From contig NZ_QPJW01000005.1 of NCBI RefSeq assembly GCF_003337355.1, positions 1 to 64,000 on the forward strand: a DNA stretch of 64,000 bases, in the 5' to 3' direction. Every line of letters begins with the position of its first letter. Within the stretch, counting starts at the first letter, position 1. The notes beneath the pieces were generated by a model, which saw only the letters and a program-made list of their open reading frames with translations, was not told the origin of the DNA and did no database searches. The translations under genes and the position numbers were made by a program. Below are positions 8,542 through 18,276 of the stretch, one piece after another. The DNA comes from Fontibacillus phaseoli (GTDB lineage: Bacteria > Bacillota > Bacilli > Paenibacillales > Paenibacillaceae).

Positions 8542-9903
8542 TCAGTTGGAATACACCGCTTCATCCGCTTCATTTTGCAGCCAGATCGTTCGTAGGGCCT
8601 GTTTGATTTGGCGTTTTTCGTAAGAGCACGGGCGCTGTCCGGTGCGCATGCGGAATAATGGACAATGATTTCCTTGACAAGCCGGACGGAAGAAACAAGC
8701 CTGGCAGTTCTCATCGCTCTCCTCGCCGGAGGTCGTCCAAAGCGCCAGCTTGTCGTAATCAAGATCCAACGTGCCGTCCTGTTGAATCACACCGAGCCGG
8801 TTATTGTCCTGCTCCAAAGCGACGGAGCATTTGTACAACAAACCGTCGGAACCGACGACAAGGGAATTCGGCTTTGCGGCATAGCACACGGCACCGGTCG
8901 GAAGCAACGTATCCGAAATAAAAGAACTGACGGTAAGTCCGGTAGCAATGGCCTGTTCATTGAACTTCCAAATTTTAACATCCTTGATTCGCTCGTCGCA
9001 CACCGGCAGGTTCAGATCATTCTCGCCACCCATGCAGCCGACGGGACGGAAGTACACTTTAAACCGTGGATCATCCCCAAACAATTCATGCAATACGGGA
9101 ATGAACTGTTGGACGGCTTCCAGGTTGCTGTTGTCAAAGTTAACTCGGACATTGATCTCAAAAGGACGTTCCACTTCTTTCAGGGACAGCAAGTTGTTTA
9201 TGATCGTCCGGTAAGTTCCCCCGCCGCCATGAAGTCCACGGCGGGTATCATGCACCCGCTCGTCACCATCCAACGTCACCATAAATCGCTCGACATGCAA
9301 ATCCAGCATCTGCTCAAAACGGTCCTTGGTCAGATAATAACCATTGGTTGACATTTCGGCCCCATATGTCGCACCGCTCTGCTCGCAAGACGCCATGAAC
9401 GACCGGGACAGCCGTTCAATGATGTGCGGGACGAGCAACGGCTCGCCGCCATGCCAGCTGATCGTCAGCCGATTCAGCGTTCCGGCTCGTTCTTTCATAT
9501 ACGCTTCCAAGCCTGCGACGACTTCCTGAGTCATCGATGCCCGCGGAAAATGTTCATAGCAATAATTGCAGCGGAAATTGCACGCTTCGGTAACAAGGAG
9601 AACCAGGTGCATCGTATCCTGGGCATGCATCGATTGATGGAGGAACATGGCCCGGCGGAGTTCATCCGTATCGGCACCGACGAGAAACCCATGCTCGATC
9701 AGCCCGGCGAACAAGGGTGGAACCGGATCCGGAACAGGTGCACCAGGCCGCAGCCACTCCAACACTAGGCTTCGCTCTTCAGCCGAAAATGAGGCGATCG
9801 CGCCGGTGTAGCTGTTGTACAGCACCAGGCCACCCACATCATCCCCGCTCTGCGCATTAAACCGCGAGGGTTTCCACTGTAACTGCAATGCTTCATGATT
9901 CAT
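8542..9903 (-). CDS. Radical SAM/SPASM peptide maturase
   Basis: A SAM-dependent Fe-S enzyme of the SPASM peptide-modifying type, about 453 residues. The radical SAM cluster motif is CNFRCNYC (CX3CX2C), followed by SWHGGEPL. The C-terminal SPASM domain has the full Cys set, including CQACFFRPACQGNHC and a final RPC. An N-terminal precursor-recognition-like region contains LVLYNSYTGAI. The frame is open to a GTG at 10020, but homology to similar proteins begins near the ATG at 9903, so that start is chosen with reserve. The downstream 27-residue peptide is its likely substrate. An anaerobic sulfatase maturase is less likely, since no sulfatase is present. Confidence 0.85.
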   Translation of the reverse strand: MNHEALQLQWKPSRFNAQSGDDVGGLVLYNSYTGAIASFSAEERSLVLEWLRPGAPVPDPVPPLFAGLIEHGFLVGADTDELRRAMFLHQSMHAQDTMHLVLLVTEACNFRCNYCYEHFPRASMTQEVVAGLEAYMKERAGTLNRLTISWHGGEPLLVPHIIERLSRSFMASCEQSGATYGAEMSTNGYYLTKDRFEQMLDLHVERFMVTLDGDERVHDTRRGLHGGGGTYRTIINNLLSLKEVERPFEINVRVNFDNSNLEAVQQFIPVLHELFGDDPRFKVYFRPVGCMGGENDLNLPVCDERIKDVKIWKFNEQAIATGLTVSSFISDTLLPTGAVCYAAKPNSLVVGSDGLLYKCSVALEQDNNRLGVIQQDGTLDLDYDKLALWTTSGEESDENCQACFFRPACQGNHCPLFRMRTGQRPCSYEKRQIKQALRTIWLQNEADEAVYSN

Positions 9904-10043
9904 TCGGTATTCCCATCTTTCATGTTCAATGTGGTTTCGCAAGCATCGGAAAGCAAGGCTTCCCGATGGCTCTTTCCCATGATGAGAGCAAGACGGGAAT
10001 GCTTCAATGATTTGAGTCACTTTTCGGAAAATAGCCTGACGGC

Positions 10044-10088
10044 AAAAAACTCCGGGCTGCGGTATGAAATCAATCGCAAGCCCGGAGT
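10044..10088 (-). terminator. Terminator after the third lipoprotein gene
   Basis: On the minus strand ACTCCGGGCTTGCG pairs with CGCAGCCCGGAGT and runs into TTTTTT. A possible promoter (TTGAGG 10123-10128, 17 bp, TTTAAT 10100-10105) lies just upstream, so the hairpin could also act as an attenuator in the leader of the radical SAM gene. Confidence 0.85.
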
Positions 10089-10124
10089 TTCAGATTAAAA
10101 TTAAAGAGCATACTAACGAGTGCC

Positions 10125-11468
10125 TCAATTTTTTAATTCCTCATTTATGGTTAATTGAAGTTCATTTTCGATTGCCTCCAATGCTTCCTGAATAGACATA
10201 TTTTTATTATAAATCTCAGTCATATATTTTTTGGATGACTCGTCTATTTTTGATAACACTTTTTTAGGAAGCTTTCTCAATTTATTGGTCAAGTTGCTAT
10301 TCACATGAAGAACTTTATAAAAAGCCAGCATTTGAGGGTCCGAATTTTCAATAGTATTCTCTCGTACAGGAAGTTCATAAGGGTTTATTCTCTGGATTAA
10401 TTTGGCATAGCTATCACCGTTTATATAGCTAATAAATTCCCATGACTCTTTTATTTGTGCGGATGAAGAATTTATAGAAAAGATTTCATTTATATCGATC
10501 ATATTCCCGGTATCCGGATACTCTGAACTTACAGGATAAGAAACCACCCCCCACTCAAGATTTTTATATTTATCGTTATTAATCATAAGTTTGTATAATG
10601 TTGAGTCATCGATTGCCATTGCAATATTTCCAGCCAGAAATGGATAGCTCTGAATATCCATATTACTATTGTTTGTAATTACATTACCTTGATTTGTATC
10701 TTTTGCTTCATAACAAGATTTCGTCTCAACGCATTGAACTACGTTATCAAAAATATTATTCCATGCCTCGGTGTTTAAAGTAAAAGTATTGTTGTTATAT
10801 AATGTCACTCCACTACCTTCACCAATACTTAACCCGAACAAAAATGAATTTGCCATATCCTTATGATAAAATCCGTAAACAGGTGTATTGTTATTATTTA
10901 AGGATTTAGGGAATCGTTGCGCCAGTTCAAAAATATCATCCCAAGTCATTAAATCGGTCGGTTCTGGAATATTATTATCAGCAAACAATTTTTTATTGTA
11001 ATAAATTGCTTTACCCGTAAAGGTAGGAGTGAGCCCAAACAAATCATTTTGATTATCCTGTAGAAACTCAATAACACTTGGAGTATAGGTCGACAAGTCT
11101 AAATTGTCCCTTTTTATAAATGGGTTTAATGGTTCTAATAATCTCTTTTCTCTTAAGTAATCATAGAATTCCATATTAAGTGACACGACATCGGGTGATT
11201 CATTTATTATGATTCTCTCGATCGCTTGATTTAAATCTTCTCCAGGTTTCAAATACTCTGGAATTAAAATAGTTTCTAAATCGAAATTAGGATGTGTAGC
11301 AAGAAAAACATTTCCGTAACGCTCAAAAAATTCCTTTTCATTCCAAGTCAATACCTTAATTAAGATGGGTTTATTCGATTCTGGGGTCTCCTTATTTATA
11401 CAACCGTTTAAGTTAATCAGAACTAGAATTATGGTCATAATTAGAAGTAGGGCTTTTCTTTTTAACAT
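10125..11468 (-). CDS. Extracellular solute-binding lipoprotein, copy 3 (diverged, AT-rich)
   Basis: A 447-residue lipoprotein (NLNGC, Cys23) of the same orphan solute-binding family as the pair at 662-3645. It shares the layout FERYGNVFLATHPNFDLE, PDVVSLN, DLFGLTPTFTGKAIYYN and WEFISYINGDSYAKLI. Its coding sequence is visibly much richer in A and T (AAT, AAA and ATT codons dominate) than its neighbours, which points to a separate origin. No permease genes adjoin. It lies upstream of the radical SAM gene with a terminator between, so a functional link to that gene is not shown. Confidence 0.8.
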   Translation of the reverse strand: MLKRKALLLIMTIILVLINLNGCINKETPESNKPILIKVLTWNEKEFFERYGNVFLATHPNFDLETILIPEYLKPGEDLNQAIERIIINESPDVVSLNMEFYDYLREKRLLEPLNPFIKRDNLDLSTYTPSVIEFLQDNQNDLFGLTPTFTGKAIYYNKKLFADNNIPEPTDLMTWDDIFELAQRFPKSLNNNNTPVYGFYHKDMANSFLFGLSIGEGSGVTLYNNNTFTLNTEAWNNIFDNVVQCVETKSCYEAKDTNQGNVITNNSNMDIQSYPFLAGNIAMAIDDSTLYKLMINNDKYKNLEWGVVSYPVSSEYPDTGNMIDINEIFSINSSSAQIKESWEFISYINGDSYAKLIQRINPYELPVRENTIENSDPQMLAFYKVLHVNSNLTNKLRKLPKKVLSKIDESSKKYMTEIYNKNMSIQEALEAIENELQLTINEELKN

Positions 11469-11633
11469 ATGATTTATTCCATACCTCTCATAAAATATTA
11501 AGGGTCACCAAGGTGAAACTTCCAGTTGTTAAATGACTTATGGATATAAAGGAGTTGAAGCGCAGTAATCAAAATATAGAGCAATAATAGTAATTATATT
11601 CCTAATATTACCACATAAAGGTATCTAGAGTTA

Positions 11634-11680
11634 TAAAAAAAGAAGATACAATCTCCTCAAATATGAAGACCATACCTTCT
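11634..11680 (-). terminator. Terminator after ligA
   Basis: On the minus strand AGAAGGTATGGTCTTC pairs with an arm ending TATCTTCT, allowing G-U pairs, and is followed by seven T. It lies 50 nt after the ligA stop. The 165 nt between it and the third lipoprotein hold no gene; TCACC/GGTGA at about 11504-11515 is the only visible small inverted repeat. Confidence 0.75.
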
Positions 11681-11730
11681 GCCCAACAAATATTCAATTA
11701 ACTCAAAATGTTTGATCTTACTTGTCCTTG

Positions 11731-13893
<2,163 letters not shown>

Positions 13894-13910
13894 CTATGCG
13901 AGGAGCCACA

Positions 13911-14131
13911 TTTGTCCTTGTCGGGTGGAAAATAACGAGGAAATGTCTTTCAAAAGGTGGACACTCCTCCATTCGAAAGATACTCTCTCTTCAATTTCCA
14001 AAACACTGCATATTGTACGTTTAAGTCGTTAGAATGCCCAAATATTGATAAATACTCTTTGACGGGCGTAACGCCTCTTTGTCCGCTTTTAGGTGGACAT
14101 TTTTACGATTTGTCCATGATAGGTGTACAAT
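13911..14131. repeat. Paired-palindrome element, copy A
   Basis: This fills the pcrA-ligA gap. Four related sites have TGTC beginning at 13913, 13944, 14080 and 14111, so each end carries two sites spaced exactly 31 bp. Site 2 is TGTCTTTCAAAAGGTGGACA, site 3 TGTCCGCTTTTAGGTGGACA, site 4 TGTCCATGATAGGTGTACA. The consensus is an imperfect palindrome, TGTCCACC-N-AGGTGGACA. The same four-site layout recurs at 62113-62331. There is no credible ORF inside. It resembles arrays of transposase-binding sites at transposon ends, or a regulator array; the nature is unproven. Confidence 0.7.
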
Positions 14132-14184
14132 CAAGTCTCGAGAGCAGCCGATGTAAGGTGCACCGAGTTGTTGCTAGGAGCAAG

Positions 14185-14215
14185 GACCGGCTGAAGCTAT
14201 TTTCAGCCCTCGGTC
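14185..14215 (-). other. Stem-loop spanning the pcrA stop codon
   Basis: GGCTGAA/TTCAGCC with an outer GACC/GGTC pairing encloses the pcrA stop on the minus strand. There is no T tract after it, so it is not a standard terminator; it may protect the 3' end or pause polymerase. Confidence 0.35.
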
Positions 14216-16575
14216 ACTTTGGTGATCGGTGCGAAGCCTGCGAGCAGGCGTTTCACGCCGACCGGCGCCGGAAAGGCGATCTGCAGCTCCATGTCGTTGC
14301 CGGAGCCTTTGATCGCCACGACGGTGCCGATGCCCCATTTGCCGTGCGACACTTTGTCGCCGGCTTGGAAGCCGCCGGGGCTGCCCGCCCCCGGCGCTTT
14401 GGCCGCGGCGGAAGCGCCGGCGGTGCCGGACATGCCCGGCACCGTCACGGTGACGCTGCTGCGGCCCGTGCTGCGGCCGCCTGCGGCAGGCCGCGAGGCC
14501 GGAGCTTCGGCCCCGCCGCCGCGGTGGCCGAAGTTGCTGCCGCCGCTGGCACCGAAGCCGCGGCCGCTGTACGCGCCGCCGATCCCGGTTCCCCGGCGGT
14601 AGCGGTCACGGGCTATGCCCGTGTCTTCCTTGAGTTCCTCGGGAATCTCTTCCAGGAACCGCGACGGCGGGTTCGCCGTAGTCCGCCCGAACAGCGTACG
14701 CATCTGCGCGCAGGAAAGGAACAGCTTCTCCTCGGCCCGTGTGATGCCTACATAAGCGAGGCGGCGTTCCTCCTCCAGCTCTTCATTGTCGAGGAAGGCC
14801 CGGCTATGCGGGAATACGCCTTCCTCCATGCCGATAATGAAGACAACCGGGAACTCCAGCCCCTTCGCGCTGTGCATCGTCATCAGCACGACCGCATCGT
14901 CGTTTTGTTTTTCCGCGTCGCTGTTGTTGTTCATGCTGTCGATATCGGCGATCAACGCCAAATCGGTGAGGAAGGACACCAACGACTTATCTTCATTATT
15001 ATTCTCAAATTCCATCGTTACTGACAGAAATTCATCAATATTTTCTAACCGGGATCGCGATTCAAGGGTGTTTTCGTTTTGCAGCTCTAAGCGGTACTGT
15101 GTCATCTCCAGCAATTTCTCGGTCAGTTCGGTAACGGACAGATATTCCACCATTTGATGCAGCGCCGCGATCATATCATAAAACTCGACCAACGCATTGC
15201 GCGTACGCCCGGCGATGCCGAGATCGTCTACCGTCTCCAGAACGCGAAAAATGGAAGTTCCCCGCTCTGCCGCAGCATCCGCCAGCTTGCCTACCGTCGT
15301 ATCGCCTATGCCTCTTTTCGGCACATTGATGACCCGGGTCAAACTGATATCGTCATCCGGGTTGGACAGCAATCGTAAATATCCAAGCAGGTCCTTGATT
15401 TCTCTACGGTCGTAAAACTTGATGCCCCCTACGATCTGGTAAGGGATATCCGATTTGATCAGAATTTCCTCGATGACCCGCGACTGGGCGTTGGTCCGGT
15501 ACAGGATGGCGTGTTCGCGGTATTTTTTCCCGTCCTTGATATCCTTGGTGATCTCCGAGGTTACAAAGTAACCTTCATCATGCTCCGAATCTGCCCGATA
15601 AACCATGATCTTGTCGCCGTCGCCTTTGTCGGTCCACAGCTTTTTTGGCTTACGTCCGGTATTTCGGCCGATTACGCCGTTCGCCGCGTTCAAAATCGTC
15701 GAAGTGGAGCGGTAATTTTGCTCCAGCATGATTGTGCTTGCTTCGGGGTAGTCCTTCTCGAAATTGAGGATATTGGTGATGTCGGCCCCGCGCCAGCGGT
15801 AAATCGACTGGTCGCTATCACCCACGACGCAGATGCGGTGGTGCTTATCGGCCAGCATCCGGCACAGCATGTACTGCGCCCGGTTCGTATCCTGATATTC
15901 GTCGACGTGAATGTACATGAATTTTTTCTGATAAAAATCCAGCACTTCCGGCGTTTCCTTGAACAGTTCGATCGTCTTCATAATCAGGTCGTCAAAATCG
16001 AGCGAATTGTTGCTGCGCAGTCTCTTTTGGTACATGGCATAAACTTTGGCAACAAGACCTTCGAAATAGTCCCCGATCTTCTGCTCATACTGCTTCGGCG
16101 TGACCAGTTCGTTCTTTGCCGTACTGATCATCGATTGAACCGCCTTCGGCTCAAACTTCTTGGTGTCGATGTTCAGTTCTTTCATGCAATTTCGGATGAC
16201 GGAAAGCTGATCGGTCGAGTCCAGAATGGAAAAATTCGACGTAAACCCGATGCGCTCGATGTCTTTGCGGAGAATCCGCACGCACATGGAGTGGAAGGTG
16301 GACACCCAAATGTCCCTTCCTTCCGAACCGCCAACCAACCGGGAGACCCGGTCCTGCATTTCACGGGCGGCCTTGTTCGTAAACGTGATCGCCAGGATCG
16401 CCCACGGCGGCGCCTTGCGGGTGGCGATCAGGTAAGCGATGCGGTGCGTAAGCACGCGCGTCTTGCCGCTGCCCGCGCCGGCCATGATCAGCAGCGGACC
16501 TTCCGTCGTTTCGACGGCTTTGCGCTGCTCTGGATTAAGACGGGACACCGCCTCTTGTATATTAACAGGTTGCAT
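14203..16575 (-). CDS. pcrA: ATP-dependent 3'-5' DNA helicase PcrA (UvrD family)
   Basis: A superfamily 1A helicase of 790 residues for repair and replication restart. Walker A is AGAGSGKT, with [11 protein letters not shown], the DEYQDTN box, a QNYRS motif, [18 protein letters not shown] and YVGITRAEE in order. The C-terminal 130 residues are a Gly/Ala/Ser-rich linker followed by the Tudor-like end ([15 protein letters not shown]) that contacts RNA polymerase in PcrA. The frame is open upstream to 16701, but the ATG at 16575 has SD AAAGGAG with 7 nt spacing and begins the conserved protein. Confidence 0.96.
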   Translation of the reverse strand: MQPVNIQEAVSRLNPEQRKAVETTEGPLLIMAGAGSGKTRVLTHRIAYLIATRKAPPWAILAITFTNKAAREMQDRVSRLVGGSEGRDIWVSTFHSMCVRILRKDIERIGFTSNFSILDSTDQLSVIRNCMKELNIDTKKFEPKAVQSMISTAKNELVTPKQYEQKIGDYFEGLVAKVYAMYQKRLRSNNSLDFDDLIMKTIELFKETPEVLDFYQKKFMYIHVDEYQDTNRAQYMLCRMLADKHHRICVVGDSDQSIYRWRGADITNILNFEKDYPEASTIMLEQNYRSTSTILNAANGVIGRNTGRKPKKLWTDKGDGDKIMVYRADSEHDEGYFVTSEITKDIKDGKKYREHAILYRTNAQSRVIEEILIKSDIPYQIVGGIKFYDRREIKDLLGYLRLLSNPDDDISLTRVINVPKRGIGDTTVGKLADAAAERGTSIFRVLETVDDLGIAGRTRNALVEFYDMIAALHQMVEYLSVTELTEKLLEMTQYRLELQNENTLESRSRLENIDEFLSVTMEFENNNEDKSLVSFLTDLALIADIDSMNNNSDAEKQNDDAVVLMTMHSAKGLEFPVVFIIGMEEGVFPHSRAFLDNEELEEERRLAYVGITRAEEKLFLSCAQMRTLFGRTTANPPSRFLEEIPEELKEDTGIARDRYRRGTGIGGAYSGRGFGASGGSNFGHRGGGAEAPASRPAAGGRSTGRSSVTVTVPGMSGTAGASAAAKAPGAGSPGGFQAGDKVSHGKWGIGTVVAIKGSGNDMELQIAFPAPVGVKRLLAGFAPITKVTEG

Positions 16576-16699
16576 AGTAATGCTCCTTTCCAAATGCTCT
16601 AGCTTAGGGTGAACTGAAGTAACGGCGACTAGCGAAAAGTGAATGATAAATTGCGGATTATTGGCCGAAAAAAGGAATATAGAATATTGGATAAGGCAC

Positions 16700-16705
16700 A
16701 TTATA
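16700..16705 (-). promoter_or_regulatory. Probable pcrA -10 element
   Basis: TATAAT on the minus strand, 125 nt before the pcrA start. No good -35 is visible at 17 bp. Its presence fits pcrA having its own promoter, separate from pcrB, across a repeat-filled gap. Confidence 0.4.
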
Positions 16706-16750
16706 AATTACTATAGTGAAAATAGCGTTTTTATCGAAGTGTTAGATACT

Positions 16751-16938
16751 AACTGGAAAATATACAGCTAATTTCGTGTTCTCCGCTAAATCTCTTTAAA
16801 CATCTGTAAAACCTACAGCTAATTCGCTTGATTTATGCCAATATTGCCTATTTGGACCACTAATAGATGGAGGTTTTCCAGTTAATTCAGTTCTATAATA
16901 CGATTTACCAAAAATAGCTGGAGGAAATCCAGTTATTT
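16751..16938. repeat. Four diverged small hairpin repeats
   Basis: Four related units at 16751-16772, 16804-16824, 16866-16887 and 16915-16938, spaced about 49-62 bp. Each has a short inverted repeat followed by a TAATT-like tail: CTGTAAAACCTACAG, TGGAGGTTTTCCA and CTGGAGGAAATCCAG are units 2-4. They look like copies of one dispersed intergenic repeat. No coding potential is seen. Confidence 0.55.
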
Positions 16939-16948
16939 TATCACCGGG

Positions 16949-17013
16949 GGGGTTCCGGGGTTCCGGGGTTCCGGGGTTCCGGGGTTCCGGGGTTCCGGGG
17001 TTCCAGGGGTTCC
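16949..17013. repeat. GGGGTTCC octamer tandem repeat
   Basis: Eight copies of the 8-mer GGGGTTCC. TTCC occurs at 16953, 16961, 16969, 16977, 16985, 16993 and 17001 with perfect spacing, and once more at 17010 after a single inserted A. The plus strand has at least seven runs of four G with TTCC loops, a formal G-quadruplex motif. The number of copies could vary by replication slippage. Confidence 0.9.
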
Positions 17014-17069
17014 ATATCCTCAGATTCCGTCAAAGCCCCGACTCCGGTTTCAGCACGCTCCCCGTTCCC

Positions 17070-17312
17070 TTATTACTACCGTTACTATGACAGAAACTAT
17101 TACTGCTACTATTGCACTTACCGTTACTGCTACTGCTACTGCTACTGTTACTGTTACTGTTACTACTACTGTTGCCCTTACCGTTACTATTACTGCTACC
17201 GCTACTACTACTACTGCTACTGCTACTGTTGCCCTTACTATTACTATTACTGCTATTGCTACCGTTACTATTACCGTTGTCGTTACTATTAACTGCTACC
17301 GTAACTGTTGCT
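17070..17312. repeat. Imperfect trinucleotide/hexanucleotide repeat (GTTACT, GCTACT)
   Basis: About 240 bp built almost entirely of GTTACT, GCTACT, ATTACT and CTTACC variants. It runs from the pcrB 3' end toward pcrA; the last pcrB codons (QQEQQLR) are part of it. ORFs across it on either strand translate to Thr/Ala/Val, Leu or Ser/Asn low complexity and are not credible genes. The rest of the 16576-17295 gap holds only the two other repeats and the pcrA leader. Confidence 0.85.
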
Positions 17313-18009
17313 CTTGCTGTTCTCCTTTTAACGCCCGTACGGTGTCCAAAGCTGCCTGCAAGTCACTGTACACCACATTGCCGACGACGATCGTATCACA
17401 AACGGCCGCGGCCCGACGGGCTGATTCGGCGTCTGTGATCCCCCCGCCATAAAAGAGACGCGCATCATACAGCGATCTGCGCACGTCCGAGACAAGTTCC
17501 ATGTCTCCGAACATGCCGCTGTACTCTACATAGACGATCGGCATCCGGAGCAGCTTATCGGCGACCTGCGCATATGCCGCAACTGCCGACGCGTCCAGCC
17601 TCGAATCGGCTTCGGTTATTCTGGCAACGGTGGAATCGGGGTTCAGCACGATGTATCCTTCCGGCACGAGCATGTCCCAAGGGATCATATACCCGTATTG
17701 CTCGACCGCCCGGGCCTGGTGGCCGATCAGCCAATCACTCCGCGTGGTGTTGAGCACCATCGGAATCATATATAGATCAAATCCGGGCGTGACGGCTTCT
17801 AGGTCTGAAACCTCCAGCACGCACGGAATCTCAAACTGACGTATCCTGGACAAAAGTTCTACCGTGTTGTCATACGTCAGCCCGCTGGAGCCTCCGACCA
17901 TGATTGCGTCGCTCCCGGACATGCAGACGGCTTCCAAGGCCTCATCCCCGATCAGACGGTCAGGGTCCAATTTGAATACATGCCGCCATGACTGCAAACT
18001 CTGCTTCAA
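17296..18009 (-). CDS. pcrB: Heptaprenylglyceryl phosphate synthase PcrB
   Basis: A TIM-barrel prenyltransferase that joins a polyprenyl diphosphate to sn-glycerol-1-phosphate. About 237 residues with the family blocks HVFKLDPDRL, SGSDAIMVGGSSGLT, PCVLEVSD, YVEYSGMFGD and LFYGGGI...VVGN. The likely start is TTG at 18009, with SD GGAGG at 8 nt; a TTG five codons earlier overlaps that SD. After the usual ending (LKGE) the protein gains QQEQQLR, encoded by the adjoining repeat. It lies upstream of pcrA as in other Firmicutes, though 720 nt away. Confidence 0.92.
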   Translation of the reverse strand: MKQSLQSWRHVFKLDPDRLIGDEALEAVCMSGSDAIMVGGSSGLTYDNTVELLSRIRQFEIPCVLEVSDLEAVTPGFDLYMIPMVLNTTRSDWLIGHQARAVEQYGYMIPWDMLVPEGYIVLNPDSTVARITEADSRLDASAVAAYAQVADKLLRMPIVYVEYSGMFGDMELVSDVRRSLYDARLFYGGGITDAESARRAAAVCDTIVVGNVVYSDLQAALDTVRALKGEQQEQQLR

Positions 18010-18062
18010 CGCCGATTCCTCCAAGCCTATTTCATACTATGAAGACACCCGCTATAGTCACG

Positions 18063-18090
18063 AAAAACGGGGCCTGTCTCCCGCCCCGCT
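18063..18090 (-). terminator. Terminator-like hairpin in the pcrB leader (candidate attenuator)
   Basis: On the minus strand CGGGGC and GCCCCG pair across a 9-nt loop and run into TTTTT. It lies between a good promoter (18172-18200) and pcrB with no established gene in between, so it could attenuate pcrB transcription. Confidence 0.55.
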
Positions 18091-18096
18091 CGTCCT

Positions 18097-18141
18097 CTAT
18101 CCGCCATATGGGTCGATCTTTATCACTGTCAGCTGCCTCAT
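18097..18141 (-). CDS. Possible 14-codon leader peptide
   Basis: ATG to TAG encoding 14 residues beginning MRQLTVIKIDPY, between the pcrB promoter and the terminator-like hairpin. No clear SD precedes it. It is listed only because its position suits a leader peptide; it may be chance. Confidence 0.2.
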   Translation of the reverse strand: MRQLTVIKIDPYGG

Positions 18142-18171
18142 GTAAACAGGCCATTTTTCATAGCCACTTCT

Positions 18172-18200
18172 AGTCTATGTTACCATAGAAGTGCTGTCAA
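18172..18200 (-). promoter_or_regulatory. Promoter upstream of pcrB
   Basis: A perfect TTGACA (18195-18200), a 17-bp gap and TAGACT (18172-18177) on the minus strand. It is the only good promoter between the upstream terminator at 18221 and pcrB. Confidence 0.7.
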
Positions 18201-18220
18201 CGTTCGCATCGAATGGGAAC

Positions 18221-18253
18221 AAAAAAGATACGCTCCGTGAATCAGAACGTACC
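18221..18253 (-). terminator. Terminator after the GDPD-family gene
   Basis: On the minus strand GGTACGTTC pairs with GAGCGTATC (two G-U pairs) and is followed by TTTTTT, 24 nt after the stop at 18277. Confidence 0.8.
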
Positions 18254-18276
18254 CTTTAATCTATATCCGGAATTTT

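Noticed and set aside
8665-9351. A 228-codon plus-strand frame opposite the radical SAM gene
   Set aside because: The minus-strand protein has all radical SAM and SPASM motifs; the plus frame has none.
8542-9903. Anaerobic sulfatase-maturing enzyme
   Set aside because: No sulfatase gene nearby, while a well-translated short peptide gene directly follows it.
13911-14131. Complete insertion sequence
   Set aside because: No transposase frame, no clear target duplication, and the element is only about 220 bp; kept as a repeat element instead.
13957-15024. A 355-codon plus-strand frame opposite pcrA and across element A
   Set aside because: It is antisense to the well-conserved pcrA C-terminus, which is GC-rich and so keeps shadow frames open; no SD or family match.
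15511-16602. A 363-codon plus-strand frame opposite pcrA
   Set aside because: Shadow of pcrA; composition reflects the helicase codons and there is no ribosome-binding site.
16949-17013. CRISPR array
   Set aside because: Eight-bp units without spacers, and no cas genes in the window.
17087-17452. Long plus-strand frames across the trinucleotide repeat (Thr/Ala/Val-rich, and a Leu-rich frame)
   Set aside because: They are simple translations of a low-complexity repeat, lack an SD, and overlap pcrB on the other strand.
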